From assembly GCA_035534835.1 (NCBI GenBank), contig DATLRE010000014.1, forward strand, positions 1 through 64,000: DNA of 64,000 nucleotides, in the 5' to 3' direction. The position numbers were made by a program, and so were the translations under genes. The DNA comes from Bog-756 sp035534835. GTDB lineage: Bacteria > Actinomycetota > Acidimicrobiia > Acidimicrobiales > RAAP-2. The notes under the pieces are model-generated. The model searched no databases. It was not told the origin of the DNA and worked only from the letters and a program-made list of their open reading frames with translations. Shown one piece after another: positions 25,073 through 33,944 of the stretch (positions are counted from its first letter, which is position 1; the number at the start of each line of letters is the position of its first letter).

Positions 25073-25100
25073 GTGAGACAGTCTGACCTTAGTGTCTCAC
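25073..25100. promoter_or_regulatory. GTGAGAC-N14-GTCTCAC inverted repeat, copy B
   Basis: Perfect 8-bp arms GTGAGACA/TGTCTCAC; counting 7-bp arms, the spacer is 14 bases as in copy A. On the minus strand a TAAGGT -10 hexamer (25086-25091) lies in the spacer, so binding would shut the oxidoreductase promoter. The last codons of the TetR gene overlap one arm. A terminator role is possible but there is no T-tract. Confidence 0.55.
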
Positions 25101-25730
25101 CGGTCGCCGATCAGGCCCCCGGGCCAGGTCGACGAACGCGGGGAGGAACCAGGAGGTGAGCTGCCGGCGGATCTCGTCGGTGCTGCGGCCCCCGTCGCCG
25201 GGCACGGCGGCAAAGGAGATCAGGATGCGGAGGATCCAGTCGACGAGGTCGGCGACGTCGTCCTCGGACAGGGTGCCGTCCGCCAGCGCCGGGGCCAGGA
25301 GCGGTCGGACCCCGGCGTCGCCGATGCGTCGGAGCGCCTCCTCCTGGAACGCCTTGCCGGCGGCCCACGCCGCCGAGTCGCCCCCGAAGACCGCGGCATG
25401 GACCGGCCGGCTCCGGATCTGGCCGATGCTGAACAGCATCCCCTCGATGACCCGTTCGGCCGGGTCTCCGACGGCGGCCAGGTGCTCGCTGGCCTCGGCC
25501 GCCATGGCCTCGGACTCGCGGGTGAGCACGGCGAGAAAGATGGACTCGTGGCTGCCGAAGCGGCGGTAGAGGGTGGCCCGTGAGAATCCGACCTCCCGGG
25601 CGATGTCGGCGGCCGTGGTCTTGGCCACGCCGAGTCGCAGGTAGCAGGTGGCGGCAGCATCGAGCGTGGCCTCCCGTTCGGCGTCGGTGGGCCGCGGTCG
25701 TTCCCCGCCCGGTCGGCCGGCCCCGGTCAT
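25089..25730 (-). CDS. TetR/AcrR family transcriptional regulator
   Basis: 213 residues. The helix-turn-helix is TTAADIAREVGFSRATLYRRF followed by GSHESIFLAVL. The C-terminal half (VIEGMLFSIGQIRSRPVHAAVF onward) is a typical effector pocket without a recognisable ligand. The ATG overlaps the tadA stop (ATGA). Its end overlaps the inverted repeat in front of the oxidoreductase gene, making it the prime candidate for the protein that binds the GTGAGAC-N14-GTCTCAC sites. Confidence 0.9.
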   Translation of the reverse strand: MTGAGRPGGERPRPTDAEREATLDAAATCYLRLGVAKTTAADIAREVGFSRATLYRRFGSHESIFLAVLTRESEAMAAEASEHLAAVGDPAERVIEGMLFSIGQIRSRPVHAAVFGGDSAAWAAGKAFQEEALRRIGDAGVRPLLAPALADGTLSEDDVADLVDWILRILISFAAVPGDGGRSTDEIRRQLTSWFLPAFVDLARGPDRRPVRH

Positions 25731-26239
25731 CGCCCTCCCGCCCGCCGGTCCCCGAAGAAGTCGGTGAGCAGGCCGGCGGCCTCGTCGGCCCGGATCCCGG
25801 CCGAGACCGGCACCTCGTGGTTGAGCCGCGGGTCGGCACACAGGTTGTAGAGCGACCCGCACGCCCCGGCCTTCGGGTCGGCGGCGCCGAACACCAGACG
25901 CCCGACGCGGGCCGCCACCAGGGCTCCGGCACACATCGGACAGGGCTCGAGGGTCACGACGAGCGTGACCCGACCCAGTCGCCAGCTCCCGACGGCGGCC
26001 GCGGCGTCGACCAGGGCCAGGAGCTCGGCATGGGCCGTGGGGTCGCCGGTCCGCTCGCGTTCGTTGTGCCGGGAGGCGACGACCCGACCGTCCACCAGCG
26101 CCACCGCACCGACCGGTACGTCACCGTGCTCGACGGCCGCCGCCGCCTCGACCAGCGCCAGGCCCATGGCCGCGTCATCGGTCAGGCGGACGGGTGCGGT
26201 CGAGGATGCGTCGTTCGGCGATCCGCCGGCGGTGGCCAT
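25727..26239 (-). CDS. tadA: tRNA-specific adenosine deaminase-like nucleoside deaminase
   Basis: 170 residues of the cytidine/deoxycytidylate deaminase fold. Zinc ligands and the catalytic Glu are in THAELLAL (HAE) and EPCPMCAGALVAARVGRLVFG (PCxxC). It probably makes inosine at the wobble position of tRNA-Arg(ACG); guanine or cytosine deaminases share the motifs. TAGCAT lies six bases before the ATG, a leaderless-type promoter. It leads an operon whose other members look unrelated (TetR, oxidoreductase, sulfotransferase). Confidence 0.85.
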   Translation of the reverse strand: MATAGGSPNDASSTAPVRLTDDAAMGLALVEAAAAVEHGDVPVGAVALVDGRVVASRHNERERTGDPTAHAELLALVDAAAAVGSWRLGRVTLVVTLEPCPMCAGALVAARVGRLVFGAADPKAGACGSLYNLCADPRLNHEVPVSAGIRADEAAGLLTDFFGDRRAGGR

Positions 26240-26309
26240 GGCGGGATGCTAACGAAGACCGTAGGCCGGCCCCGGCACCGGTCCGTCCCCGGTGCGCGAG
26301 GCTGACGTG

Positions 26310-27233
26310 GTGCCCGACCCGCGACGGACCGCCGGAACCGTCGGCCCGCTCGTCGGGATCGACGACCCGGACGACCCCAGGCTCGCCCCGTACCGGGACC
26401 TCAACGACCCGGCGGGTCGGCGCCGGACCGGGGCCGACGGGTCGATCTTCGTGGTGGAGGGCCGGCTCGCCGTCGAGCGGCTCCTGGCGTCGGGTTACGC
26501 GGCGGCCTCCCTCCTGGTCGACGACCGTCAGGTGACGGCGGCCGGCGGACTGGTCGCCGCCGTGCGGGCCCGGGGCGTACCCGTGTACGTCGCCACGCGA
26601 TCCGTGGTGGCCGCCACGGTGGGGTTCGCCCTCCACCGCGGCGTGGTGGCGGTGGCGCACCGGCCGGTCCCGGCGGACGCAGCCGGGGTGCTGGCCGGTG
26701 CCGCGGCACGGCCCGTCGGTGGCGGTCCGCCCGTGGTGGCCGTCCTGGAGGGCCTCAACGACCACGAGAACATCGGCGCGCTGTTCCGGAACGCCGCCGC
26801 GTTCGGCGTGGCGGGCGTCCTCCTCGACCCGACGTGCGCCGACCCCCTGTACCGCCGGTCGGTCCGGGTGTCGATGGGACACGTCCTGCACGTGCCGTTC
26901 GCCCGCCTCGGGTCGTGGCCCGACGGGCTCGCGACGGTGCGGGATGCCGGCTTCGTCGTGGTCGCCCTGGCACCGCACCCGCCGTCGCGCGGAGGGCCTG
27001 CCTCCGTGCGCCTGTCCGAGCTGCGCGATGGCGTCGCCACCGGCCCGGGCGGGTGGAGGGAAATGGCCGGTGTGGCCCTGCTTCTCGGTGCCGAGGGTCC
27101 GGGTCTGACGGAGGGGGCGCTCGCCGCAGCCGATCGGGTGGCGTCGATTCCGATGGCCGACGGGGCCGACTCGCTCAACGTGGCCACCGCTGCCGCCATC
27201 GCCTTTCACGAACTCCGGTCGGACCGGTGGTGA
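26310..27233 (+). CDS. SPOUT (TrmH/SpoU) family RNA methyltransferase
   Basis: 307 residues. The three SpoU motifs are in order: NDHENIGALFRNAAAFG, LLLGAEGPGL and IPMADGADSLNVATAAAIA, forming the knotted SAM site that 2'-O-methylates ribose in tRNA or rRNA. An N-terminal RNA-binding substrate domain precedes it. The target nucleotide is not readable. GTG 26310 is preferred (GAGGCT six bases before), with GTG 26307 and GTG 26292 as alternatives. It is divergent from tadA. Confidence 0.85.
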   Translation: MPDPRRTAGTVGPLVGIDDPDDPRLAPYRDLNDPAGRRRTGADGSIFVVEGRLAVERLLASGYAAASLLVDDRQVTAAGGLVAAVRARGVPVYVATRSVVAATVGFALHRGVVAVAHRPVPADAAGVLAGAAARPVGGGPPVVAVLEGLNDHENIGALFRNAAAFGVAGVLLDPTCADPLYRRSVRVSMGHVLHVPFARLGSWPDGLATVRDAGFVVVALAPHPPSRGGPASVRLSELRDGVATGPGGWREMAGVALLLGAEGPGLTEGALAAADRVASIPMADGADSLNVATAAAIAFHELRSDRW

Positions 27234-27263
27234 CGCCGTCCCGGTGTCCTGCGTCCGGCGCCC

Positions 27264-28115
27264 CTAACCGAGGAGCGACCGGGAGACGAGCGAGATGCCG
27301 CGTCCCCACGACGTGAGCTGCCCGGCGGGGAGGAACGAGGCGCCGCTGGCGGTGTGGTCGACCGAGGGGTCGGCCAGGTACCGCTCGTTGCCCGCCGGGT
27401 CGATGAAGTAGGTGACCGACGAGTGGATGATGTCCGCGTTCGGGTTCGGGGCCTGGACGGCGATCCCGTAGTTGGCCCAGACGGCCTGCAGGTCGGTCGT
27501 CGATCCGGTGAAGAAGTGCCAGTTCGGGATGGTGTCCAGCTGGTGCGCGTGGGAGAACGTGGCCACGTCGGCCACCGCGGCGTGGTACTGGTTGACGTTG
27601 ACGGCGACGAACACGGTGCGCGATGCCGCCGGTCCGAGGTCGTGGTAGGCGTCGACGAACTCCTGGGAGACGATGGGGCAGATGTCGGTGCAGTGGGTGT
27701 CCATGAAGGACAGGACGACCGCGCTCCCCCGGAAGTCCGAAAGGGACATCGTGTGCCCGCTCTGGTCCACGAGCGTGAAGTCCGGTGCGGGCTTGGTGGG
27801 CACCGGGGCGAGGGCCATGAGCGCGGCGAGCGGGGTCGAGACGCTCGACGGGATCCCCGACACCCGAATGGCCTGGCTCGGCTGACTGTGGTGCCGGGCG
27901 GCGACCAAGGCGAAGCCCCCCGCCAGCAGCACCAGGACACCGAGGGCGACGAACAGCGCCGTGCCCGGGCCCTTCCGACCCCGGGCCTCCGGCGGCGTGG
28001 GCGGGGCGGCGTCGGTGGGGGGACGGTCCGCCCCCTGCGCCGGTCCGGTGCCCACCGGACCGACCGCGCCGGCGTCGCCTGCGGTCACGCCTCGGACGTC
28101 CTCGACATCACCCAT
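27264..28115 (-). CDS. SCO1/SenC-like membrane-anchored copper/thiol protein
   Basis: 283 residues. A Pro/Gly-rich cytoplasmic N-terminus, one membrane helix (about 52-72) and an extracytoplasmic thioredoxin-like domain. The CxxxC pair is in MDTHCTDICPIVSQEF and the distal His in IIHSSVTYFID, the copper-binding set of SCO proteins that assemble the CuA site of cytochrome oxidase. A GAGGAGG ribosome-binding site precedes the ATG. No oxidase genes are in the window, so redox signalling or thiol protection is an alternative. Confidence 0.85.
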   Translation of the reverse strand: MGDVEDVRGVTAGDAGAVGPVGTGPAQGADRPPTDAAPPTPPEARGRKGPGTALFVALGVLVLLAGGFALVAARHHSQPSQAIRVSGIPSSVSTPLAALMALAPVPTKPAPDFTLVDQSGHTMSLSDFRGSAVVLSFMDTHCTDICPIVSQEFVDAYHDLGPAASRTVFVAVNVNQYHAAVADVATFSHAHQLDTIPNWHFFTGSTTDLQAVWANYGIAVQAPNPNADIIHSSVTYFIDPAGNERYLADPSVDHTASGASFLPAGQLTSWGRGISLVSRSLLG

Positions 28116-28183
28116 GCACTGCCTCCTCGGGGAGGGGACCCGGCAGTCCCGTCTCCTCGGGGTCCCGGTCCGTCAGGACCCCG

Positions 28184-28271
28184 TGGCGGAGGCGGTGGGA
28201 TTTGAACCCACGGTGAGTTTCCCCACACACGATTTCCAATCGTGCCGATTCGGCCGCTCTCGCACGCCTCC
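28184..28271 (-). tRNA. tRNA-Ser(GGA)
   Basis: 88 nt with encoded CCA. The acceptor GGAGGCG pairs with CGCCTCC, the anticodon stem CACGA/TCGTG encloses TTGGAAA (anticodon GGA), and a long variable arm is present. Confidence 0.95.
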
Positions 28272-28400
28272 GTGTCGCGTACGCTCCCGGTCCACGGGCC
28301 GTCCACGGCCCCGACAGGCTACTCCGGCGGTCCGGCCGGTCCGCACCGGCCGGACCGGTCCGGCAGGTGGTGGGGCACCGGGGCGGTAGCATCGGAGTCT

Positions 28401-28534
28401 CCCCGGTGGTGGGTGCGACGGCTGGGTCCTGCGCAACGTCCTCCTGTGAATCGAGTCAGGGTCGGAAGGCAGCAGCTCTCAGCAGGCAAGGCCGTGTGCC
28501 GCAGCCAACCTGGCCGTCGCACCGACCACCGGGG
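28401..28534 (+). ncRNA. ffs: Signal recognition particle RNA (4.5S type)
   Basis: The conserved SRP domain IV core GTCAGGGTCGGAAGGCAGCA is present (28455-28474). The ends CCCCGGTGGT...GTGCGACGG and CCGTCGCAC...ACCACCGGGG pair over more than 20 positions to make the long hairpin. Position between tRNA-Ser and dnaX is the usual actinobacterial context. The exact ends are estimated. Confidence 0.9.
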
Positions 28535-28620
28535 TCCCGCCCCTCCGCCTCCACCGGCGGTCCCCCCGGGCCCGGCGCCACCCTCGGATGGGGACCGGGA
28601 CGACCGGTAGGCTCCCGACC

Positions 28621-30561
28621 GTGGCCGACACGACCGAGGAAGTCCCCTACCAGTCCCTCTACCGGCGGTTCCGACCTTCCACGTTCGCCGAGGTGCGCGG
28701 TCAGGACCACGTCGTCCTGGCGCTGCGCAACGCCGTCCGCGACGGCCGGGTCGCACATGCCTACCTGTTTAGCGGCCCCCGCGGCACGGGCAAGACCTCG
28801 ACCGCCCGGATCCTGGCCAAGGCGCTCAACTGCGTCGACCTCCATGACGGCGAGCCGTGCGGCACGTGCTCCTCGTGCGTGGAGATCACCCGTGGCACGT
28901 CGATGGACGTCCACGAGTTGGACGCCGCGTCCAACAACGGGGTCGACGCCATGCGCGACCTGGTGGCGCGTGCCGCGCTCGGCTCGCCGGGGCGTCAGAA
29001 GGTGTACATCGTCGACGAGGTCCACATGCTCTCGACCGCCGCCTCCAATGCCCTGCTGAAGACGCTCGAGGAGCCCCCGGCCCACGTGGTGTTCGTGCTC
29101 GCCACCACGGACCCGCAGAAGGTGCTGCCCACCATCCGCAGCCGGACCCAGCACTTCGAGTTCCGCCTGCTCGGCCCGGACACCCTGTCGGCCCTCCTCG
29201 CCCAGGTCCGTCACGACGCCCACCTGGAGGTGGGGGACGACGCGCTCGACCTCGCCGTCCGGCGCGGCCGGGGGTCGGCGCGCGACGCGCTCTCGATCCT
29301 CGACCAGGTGGCGGCGTCCGACACGGTCGACGACGACCTGCCCCAGCTCGACGAGGTCGTGGAGGCGCTCGCCGAGCGCGACGTCGGCCGGGCGCTCGTG
29401 GCCGTCGCCCTCCTGACCTCCGCCGGCTTCAGCCCCCAGCAGCTCACCGTCGACCTCGTCGACCATCTTCGCCAGGGGTTCCTGGCCCTGGTGGCCCCCG
29501 ACCTGGTGACCGTGGCCGGGGCCGAGCGCGACGAGCTGGCGGCCCAGGCCGGCCGGGTGGGCCTCGCCACCCTGGTCCGGGCCATGGAGGATCTCGGCCG
29601 GGCCCAGATCGGCATGCGGGACGCCCCCGACCCGCGGGTGAACCTCGAGGTGGCCCTGGTGCGGCTGGTCCACCCCGAGGCCGACGACTCGCCCGCCGCC
29701 CTGCTGGCCCGTATCGAGCGGCTCGAGCAGTCCGGTGGCGCCGCCCTGCCGACAACCCCCACGGTGGCCGCCCCGTCGACCCCGGCACCGACCTCGACGG
29801 GGGCCGCCCTGGCGGCGCGGGCCGCCGCCGTCCCGGTCGCTGGCCCCGCACCCGGGGCGTCCCGGTCCGAGGAGTCCCCGGCCGACCCGGCGGCGCCCGC
29901 CGTCCCGGCACCGGGCCGGTCAGGACCGCGCCCGACGCTCGGCGCCCACCGTCGCAAGTCCGCTCCCGCAGCCGGGGCACCCGACGCCGAACCGCCCGCG
30001 CCGGTCGGCGCCACCACCGAGGACGCCGGGGTCGCGCCGCCGTCCGAGCCGGTCGCCCACCCCTCCGAGGTCGCCCCGCCGGCCGTGCCGGCGGCACCCT
30101 TCCCCTCCCGCGACCAGTTGGTGCAGGCGTGGGGTGACCAGGTCATCGGCCGGCTGCGGCCCAAGGCGAAGGCACTGTTCCAGGCCGGTCGGTTCCTCGG
30201 CGCGGACGGGTCCCGCGCCGAATTCGGCCTCCCGAACGAGATCCACCGGAACCGGTGCGAGGAGATGCGGGCCGAGGTGGAGGCCGCACTGGCCGACCAG
30301 TTCGGCCGTCCCGTCCCCCTGGTGCTGGTGGTCGACGGTCCGCCGGCCGCCCCGTCCGCCGGACCGGACCCGGCGGCCGACCGCGCCGGGGACGACCCCG
30401 CAGCCCCGGCACCTCCCGCGGCGACGCCCCCCGCCGGACCCGAGGGTGTCGAGGACGACCTGTCCGTCTTCGATGACGCCGACCTCGAGGTCGCGGAGAT
30501 CGACAACTCGGCCGAGGCCCGCCTCCTCCAGGCGTTCCCCGGCGCCGAGGAGGTGGGCTAG
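28621..30561 (+). CDS. dnaX: DNA polymerase III subunits gamma/tau
   Basis: 646 residues. The AAA+ clamp-loader core has Walker A GPRGTGKTS (52-60), a zinc cluster around CGTCSSC (from Cys80), the DEXX box YIVDEVHML and sensor EEPPAHVVFVLATTDP. A long Ala/Pro-rich linker and a C-terminal tau-like domain follow. It loads the sliding clamp and couples the replicase. GTG 28621 follows TAGGCT by seven bases (leaderless type), better than ATG 28588. The recR ATG follows the stop directly. Confidence 0.95.
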   Translation: MADTTEEVPYQSLYRRFRPSTFAEVRGQDHVVLALRNAVRDGRVAHAYLFSGPRGTGKTSTARILAKALNCVDLHDGEPCGTCSSCVEITRGTSMDVHELDAASNNGVDAMRDLVARAALGSPGRQKVYIVDEVHMLSTAASNALLKTLEEPPAHVVFVLATTDPQKVLPTIRSRTQHFEFRLLGPDTLSALLAQVRHDAHLEVGDDALDLAVRRGRGSARDALSILDQVAASDTVDDDLPQLDEVVEALAERDVGRALVAVALLTSAGFSPQQLTVDLVDHLRQGFLALVAPDLVTVAGAERDELAAQAGRVGLATLVRAMEDLGRAQIGMRDAPDPRVNLEVALVRLVHPEADDSPAALLARIERLEQSGGAALPTTPTVAAPSTPAPTSTGAALAARAAAVPVAGPAPGASRSEESPADPAAPAVPAPGRSGPRPTLGAHRRKSAPAAGAPDAEPPAPVGATTEDAGVAPPSEPVAHPSEVAPPAVPAAPFPSRDQLVQAWGDQVIGRLRPKAKALFQAGRFLGADGSRAEFGLPNEIHRNRCEEMRAEVEAALADQFGRPVPLVLVVDGPPAAPSAGPDPAADRAGDDPAAPAPPAATPPAGPEGVEDDLSVFDDADLEVAEIDNSAEARLLQAFPGAEEVG

Positions 30562-31167
30562 ATGGCGGTCTTCAGCGGGCCGCTGCAGGCACTCATCGAC
30601 GAGATGGGCCGTCTGCCGGGCATCGGCCCGAAGTCCGCCCAGCGGATCACCTTCCACCTGCTGAAGGTGGCGCCCGAGGACGCCCTGCGCCTGGCCGAGG
30701 CCATCATCGCCGTCAAGGAGCGGATCACCCTCTGCACCCGGTGCTTCAACGTCGCCGAGGGCGGGCTGTGCGCCGTCTGCCTCGACGACCGGCGGGACGC
30801 CACGAAGGTCTGCGTGGTCGAAGACCCCCGGGACATCGCCTCGGTGGAGAAGACGGGGGAGTTCGCCGGTCGGTACCACGTGCTCCAGGGCTCGTTGAAC
30901 CCGATCGAGGGGATCGGACCCGAGCAGCTGCGCATCCGCGAGCTCCTGCTCCGGCTCGACGGGGAGGGCATCACCGAGGTGATCCTCTGCACCAATCCGA
31001 ACCTCGAGGGCGAGGCGACCGCGATGTACCTGGCCCGGCTGCTGAAGCCCATGGGCCTGCGCGTGACCCGTATCGCCAGCGGACTCCCGGTGGGTGGCGA
31101 CCTCGAGTACGCCGACGAGCTCACCCTGGGCCGTGCGCTCGAGGGCCGCCGCGAGGTCGACGCCTGA
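30562..31167 (+). CDS. recR: Recombination protein RecR
   Basis: 201 residues. An N-terminal helix-hairpin-helix (LPGIGPKSAQRITFHLL), a Cys4 zinc finger (CTRCFNVAEGGLCAVC), and a Toprim domain with EDPRDIASVE and TNPNLEGEATAMYLA. It works with RecO and RecF in gap repair. The ATG abuts the dnaX stop (TAG-ATG). The nucleoid protein YbaB, often between the two in bacteria, is missing here. Confidence 0.95.
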   Translation: MAVFSGPLQALIDEMGRLPGIGPKSAQRITFHLLKVAPEDALRLAEAIIAVKERITLCTRCFNVAEGGLCAVCLDDRRDATKVCVVEDPRDIASVEKTGEFAGRYHVLQGSLNPIEGIGPEQLRIRELLLRLDGEGITEVILCTNPNLEGEATAMYLARLLKPMGLRVTRIASGLPVGGDLEYADELTLGRALEGRREVDA

Positions 31168-31227
31168 CGGAGCCGGAAGCCCCCGGCACGAACGCGGCCC
31201 GGGGGTCCATCGGGCACGATGGGGGGT

Positions 31228-31782
31228 ATGGAGCAGGCATCCGACGTCCGCCACCTCTGGATCCTCCGCCATGCCAAGGCGGCACCCGAGGCGGCCTGGG
31301 ACGGCACCGACCGGGACCGACCGCTGACCGGGCGGGGCCGCCGCGACGCCACCGCGCTCGGGCGCTGCCTGGCCGACGAGCAGCCGCCACTCGGCCTGGT
31401 CGGACTGGTCGCCCCGGAGCTCGCCCTGTGCTCGAGCGCCATCCGGACGGTCGAGACGGCCGACCTGGTGCTGGGCGCGAGCGAGGAACGTATCCCGCTC
31501 GACGTCTACTCCACGCTGTACCAGTCGACCCCGGAGACCGTCCTCACCTATCTGCGCGAGGTGGACGAACACGCCCGCTCGGTGCTGGTGGTCGGGCACA
31601 ATCCGACCATGTACCTGCTGGCCTGGGAGCTGCTGGCGGAGGGGTCGGCGGACCGGGACACCCTGGAGCTCGGGGGCTTCCCGACGTGCGGGCTGGCCGT
31701 CCTGGAGCTGCAGGCGGGCGGTTGGGAGGACGTCGCTCCGGGGAGCGCCACCCTGCGCGGACTGTTCGCCCCTCCCTACTGA
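31228..31782 (+). CDS. SixA-type histidine phosphatase
   Basis: 184 residues. The phosphohistidine motif LRHAKAAPE near the N-terminus, LCSSAIRTVETADL, and the second catalytic His in VVGHNPTM mark the SixA branch of the histidine phosphatase superfamily, which dephosphorylates phosphohistidine proteins or small metabolites. The start at 31228 fits a CACGAT hexamer seven bases before it; ATG 31219 is the alternative. It follows recR by 60 bases. Confidence 0.8.
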   Translation: MEQASDVRHLWILRHAKAAPEAAWDGTDRDRPLTGRGRRDATALGRCLADEQPPLGLVGLVAPELALCSSAIRTVETADLVLGASEERIPLDVYSTLYQSTPETVLTYLREVDEHARSVLVVGHNPTMYLLAWELLAEGSADRDTLELGGFPTCGLAVLELQAGGWEDVAPGSATLRGLFAPPY

Positions 31783-31794
31783 GGCCCCGACCGG

Positions 31795-32724
31795 CTAGGC
31801 CTGCATCCGCGCCCGAAGCCTGCGCAGTGGCGCCGTGGCCCGGAACCTCGCCATCGAGCGGACGCGCTGGAGCTCGCGTTCGACCGATCGGCGGGCCAAC
31901 CGCTCGGTGAGGATGTCCTCGCCCCAGTCGGTCGTGGGCAACGGCTGCAGGTGGGGGAACGGGTCATGGACACCGTCGAGCTCGACGAGCCGGTCGACGG
32001 CGGCGTCCAGCTCCGGAACGGTCGTGCTGCGTTCGCCCTCCCCGGCCCGGACGAGGGAGGCGTTCACGACCGCCGCGGCGGACGATCGGTCCCAACCGCC
32101 CGCGGGCGCCGCGGCCCCGACATCGCTCAGCCAGCTGGCCAGGGCCGCAGCCGTGCCCGCAGGATCGGCCAACAGGCCGTCGTGGGAGACGACCCGGACC
32201 GGCAGTCCGGCCACACCGGCCAAGGCGTCGGCCGTCGAGCGCTCCCAGAGGGCCAGGGCTGCAGACCGCGTGGTCCCGTTCCTGCGGACCACGGAACGGG
32301 CCACCGCCTCCGGTCGTCGCCACACCAGCACGGCCGCTTGGGGTCGCGTGACGATGCGCCGCCAGTAGGGCAGCAGGTGACAGAGTCTCGGGTCCTTCCA
32401 GACCGGGGAGCCGGGGCCCGGAAACACCTCGGACAGGGTCGCCCGGGCCTCGTCGTCGAATGCGGCGACACGAGGTGCCTGATCCCAACCGGGCAGGAGT
32501 GGCATGGGCGCGTCCCACGTACACCCGGCGGCACACAGCAGCCGGTCGTTCAGCGCGAGCAGCGACCTGCTCTCGTAATGGTTCGGATTGTCGGGCTGGC
32601 CCGCGAGCAGGTCACCCTCGGGGGGAAGGGTCAGCCCGAGTGCACCGAGGAGGCCCGTGAGTGCCGAGGTCCCGCTGCGGTGCATGCCCACCACGTACAC
32701 GAAGGTGGGCTCGGCCGCGGTCAT
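31795..32724 (-). CDS. Sulfotransferase family protein
   Basis: 309 residues. The PAPS-binding loop VVGMHRSGTSALTGLLGALG is at the N-terminus, with WKDPRLCHLLPYWRR and VLVWRRPEAVARSVVRR forming the second site. The C-terminus is basic (MARFRATAPLRRLRARMQA). It is a different subfamily from the one at 22663-23955. Relatives sit in cell-surface polysaccharide or lipid loci; the acceptor is unknown. It ends close to sixA (convergent) and follows the thiolase on the same strand. Confidence 0.8.
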   Translation of the reverse strand: MTAAEPTFVYVVGMHRSGTSALTGLLGALGLTLPPEGDLLAGQPDNPNHYESRSLLALNDRLLCAAGCTWDAPMPLLPGWDQAPRVAAFDDEARATLSEVFPGPGSPVWKDPRLCHLLPYWRRIVTRPQAAVLVWRRPEAVARSVVRRNGTTRSAALALWERSTADALAGVAGLPVRVVSHDGLLADPAGTAAALASWLSDVGAAAPAGGWDRSSAAAVVNASLVRAGEGERSTTVPELDAAVDRLVELDGVHDPFPHLQPLPTTDWGEDILTERLARRSVERELQRVRSMARFRATAPLRRLRARMQA

Positions 32725-32762
32725 GTGGCTCGACGTCGGATGCGGGGCGACGTCCGCTCCTC

Positions 32763-33944
32763 TCAGAGTGAGCGCAGGATGGCGGCGTCGCCCTGGCCGC
32801 CGCCGCCGCACAGGCTGACCGCGGCGGTGCCGCCGCCCCGGCGCCGGAGCTCGAGGAGCGAGGTGAGGGCCAGGCGGGTCCCGGACATGCCCACCGGGTG
32901 GCCCAGCGCGATGGCGCCGCCGTTGACGTTCACGACGTCGGCGCTGATGCCCAGGTCGTCGGAGGAGGTGAGCCCGACGGCGGCAAAGGCCTCGTTGATC
33001 TCGAAGAGGTCGATGTCGCCGATGCTGAGCCCGGCCTTCTTGAGGGCCACCTGGGTGGCGTGGCTGGGCTGGCTGAGCAGCGACGGGCTGGGTCCGGCGA
33101 CCTGTCCGTAGCCGACGAGCTCGCCGAGCGGGTCCACGCCCAGCTGCTCGGCCCTGGCCCTGGACATCACGATCACGGCGGCCCCACCGTCGGAGATCTG
33201 GCTGGCATTGCCGGCGGTGATGGTGCCCTGCTTGTCGAAGGCCGGGCGCAGCTTGGACAGGGATTCTGCCGTGGTGTCGCCGCGGACACCCTCGTCGGTG
33301 TCGACGATCTTCGGGTCGCCCTTGCGCTGGGGCACCTCGACCGGGACGATCTCCTCGGCGAACTTGCCCGCCGCGATGGCGGCCCCGGCCCGCTGGTGGG
33401 ACTGGGCGCTGAACTCGTCCTGGCGCTCCCGGGACACGCCGTCGGCGCCGTTGTAGCGCTCGGTCCCGAGGCCCATGGCGCACTCGTCGAAGGCGCAGAA
33501 CAGACCGTCGTACATCATCGAGTCGACCAGCGCGGCGTCACCGATCCGGTAGCCGCCCCGGGCGCCGGGCAGCAGGTAGGGGGCCTGGGTCATCGACTCC
33601 ATGCCGCCGGCCACCACGATGTCCGCCTCGCCGGCGTTGATCATCAGGTCGGCCAGGTAGATCGAGTTGAGGCCGGAGAGACAGACCTTGTTGACGGTCG
33701 TCGAGGCCACGTCCATCGGGATCCCGCCCTTGACCGCGGCCTGGCGGGCCGTGATCTGGCCGGCGCCGGCCTGGATTACCTGGCCCATGAACACGTAGTC
33801 GACCTGGTCGGGGGTGACCCCGGCCCGCTCCAGGGCGGCGGCGATGGCGAAGCCGCCGAGGTCGGTGGCCGAGAAACTGCCGAGGGCGCCCGACAGCTTG
33901 CCGATCGGGGTGCGTGCTCCAGCGACGATGACGGATCCGGACAT
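32763..33944 (-). CDS. Acetyl-CoA C-acetyltransferase (thiolase)
   Basis: 393 residues, the standard length. Nucleophile Cys88 in VNKVCLSGLN, NEAFAA loop, His in GHPVGMSG and the second Cys in SLCGGGGQGDA are all present. It condenses two acetyl-CoA to acetoacetyl-CoA or cleaves 3-ketoacyl-CoA. Divergence from ccr, with the other enzymes nearby, makes it the likely first step of an ethylmalonyl-CoA pathway. GGAGG precedes the ATG; TATCAT (minus strand, 34014-34019) is a likely -10. Confidence 0.9.
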   Translation of the reverse strand: MSGSVIVAGARTPIGKLSGALGSFSATDLGGFAIAAALERAGVTPDQVDYVFMGQVIQAGAGQITARQAAVKGGIPMDVASTTVNKVCLSGLNSIYLADLMINAGEADIVVAGGMESMTQAPYLLPGARGGYRIGDAALVDSMMYDGLFCAFDECAMGLGTERYNGADGVSRERQDEFSAQSHQRAGAAIAAGKFAEEIVPVEVPQRKGDPKIVDTDEGVRGDTTAESLSKLRPAFDKQGTITAGNASQISDGGAAVIVMSRARAEQLGVDPLGELVGYGQVAGPSPSLLSQPSHATQVALKKAGLSIGDIDLFEINEAFAAVGLTSSDDLGISADVVNVNGGAIALGHPVGMSGTRLALTSLLELRRRGGGTAAVSLCGGGGQGDAAILRSL

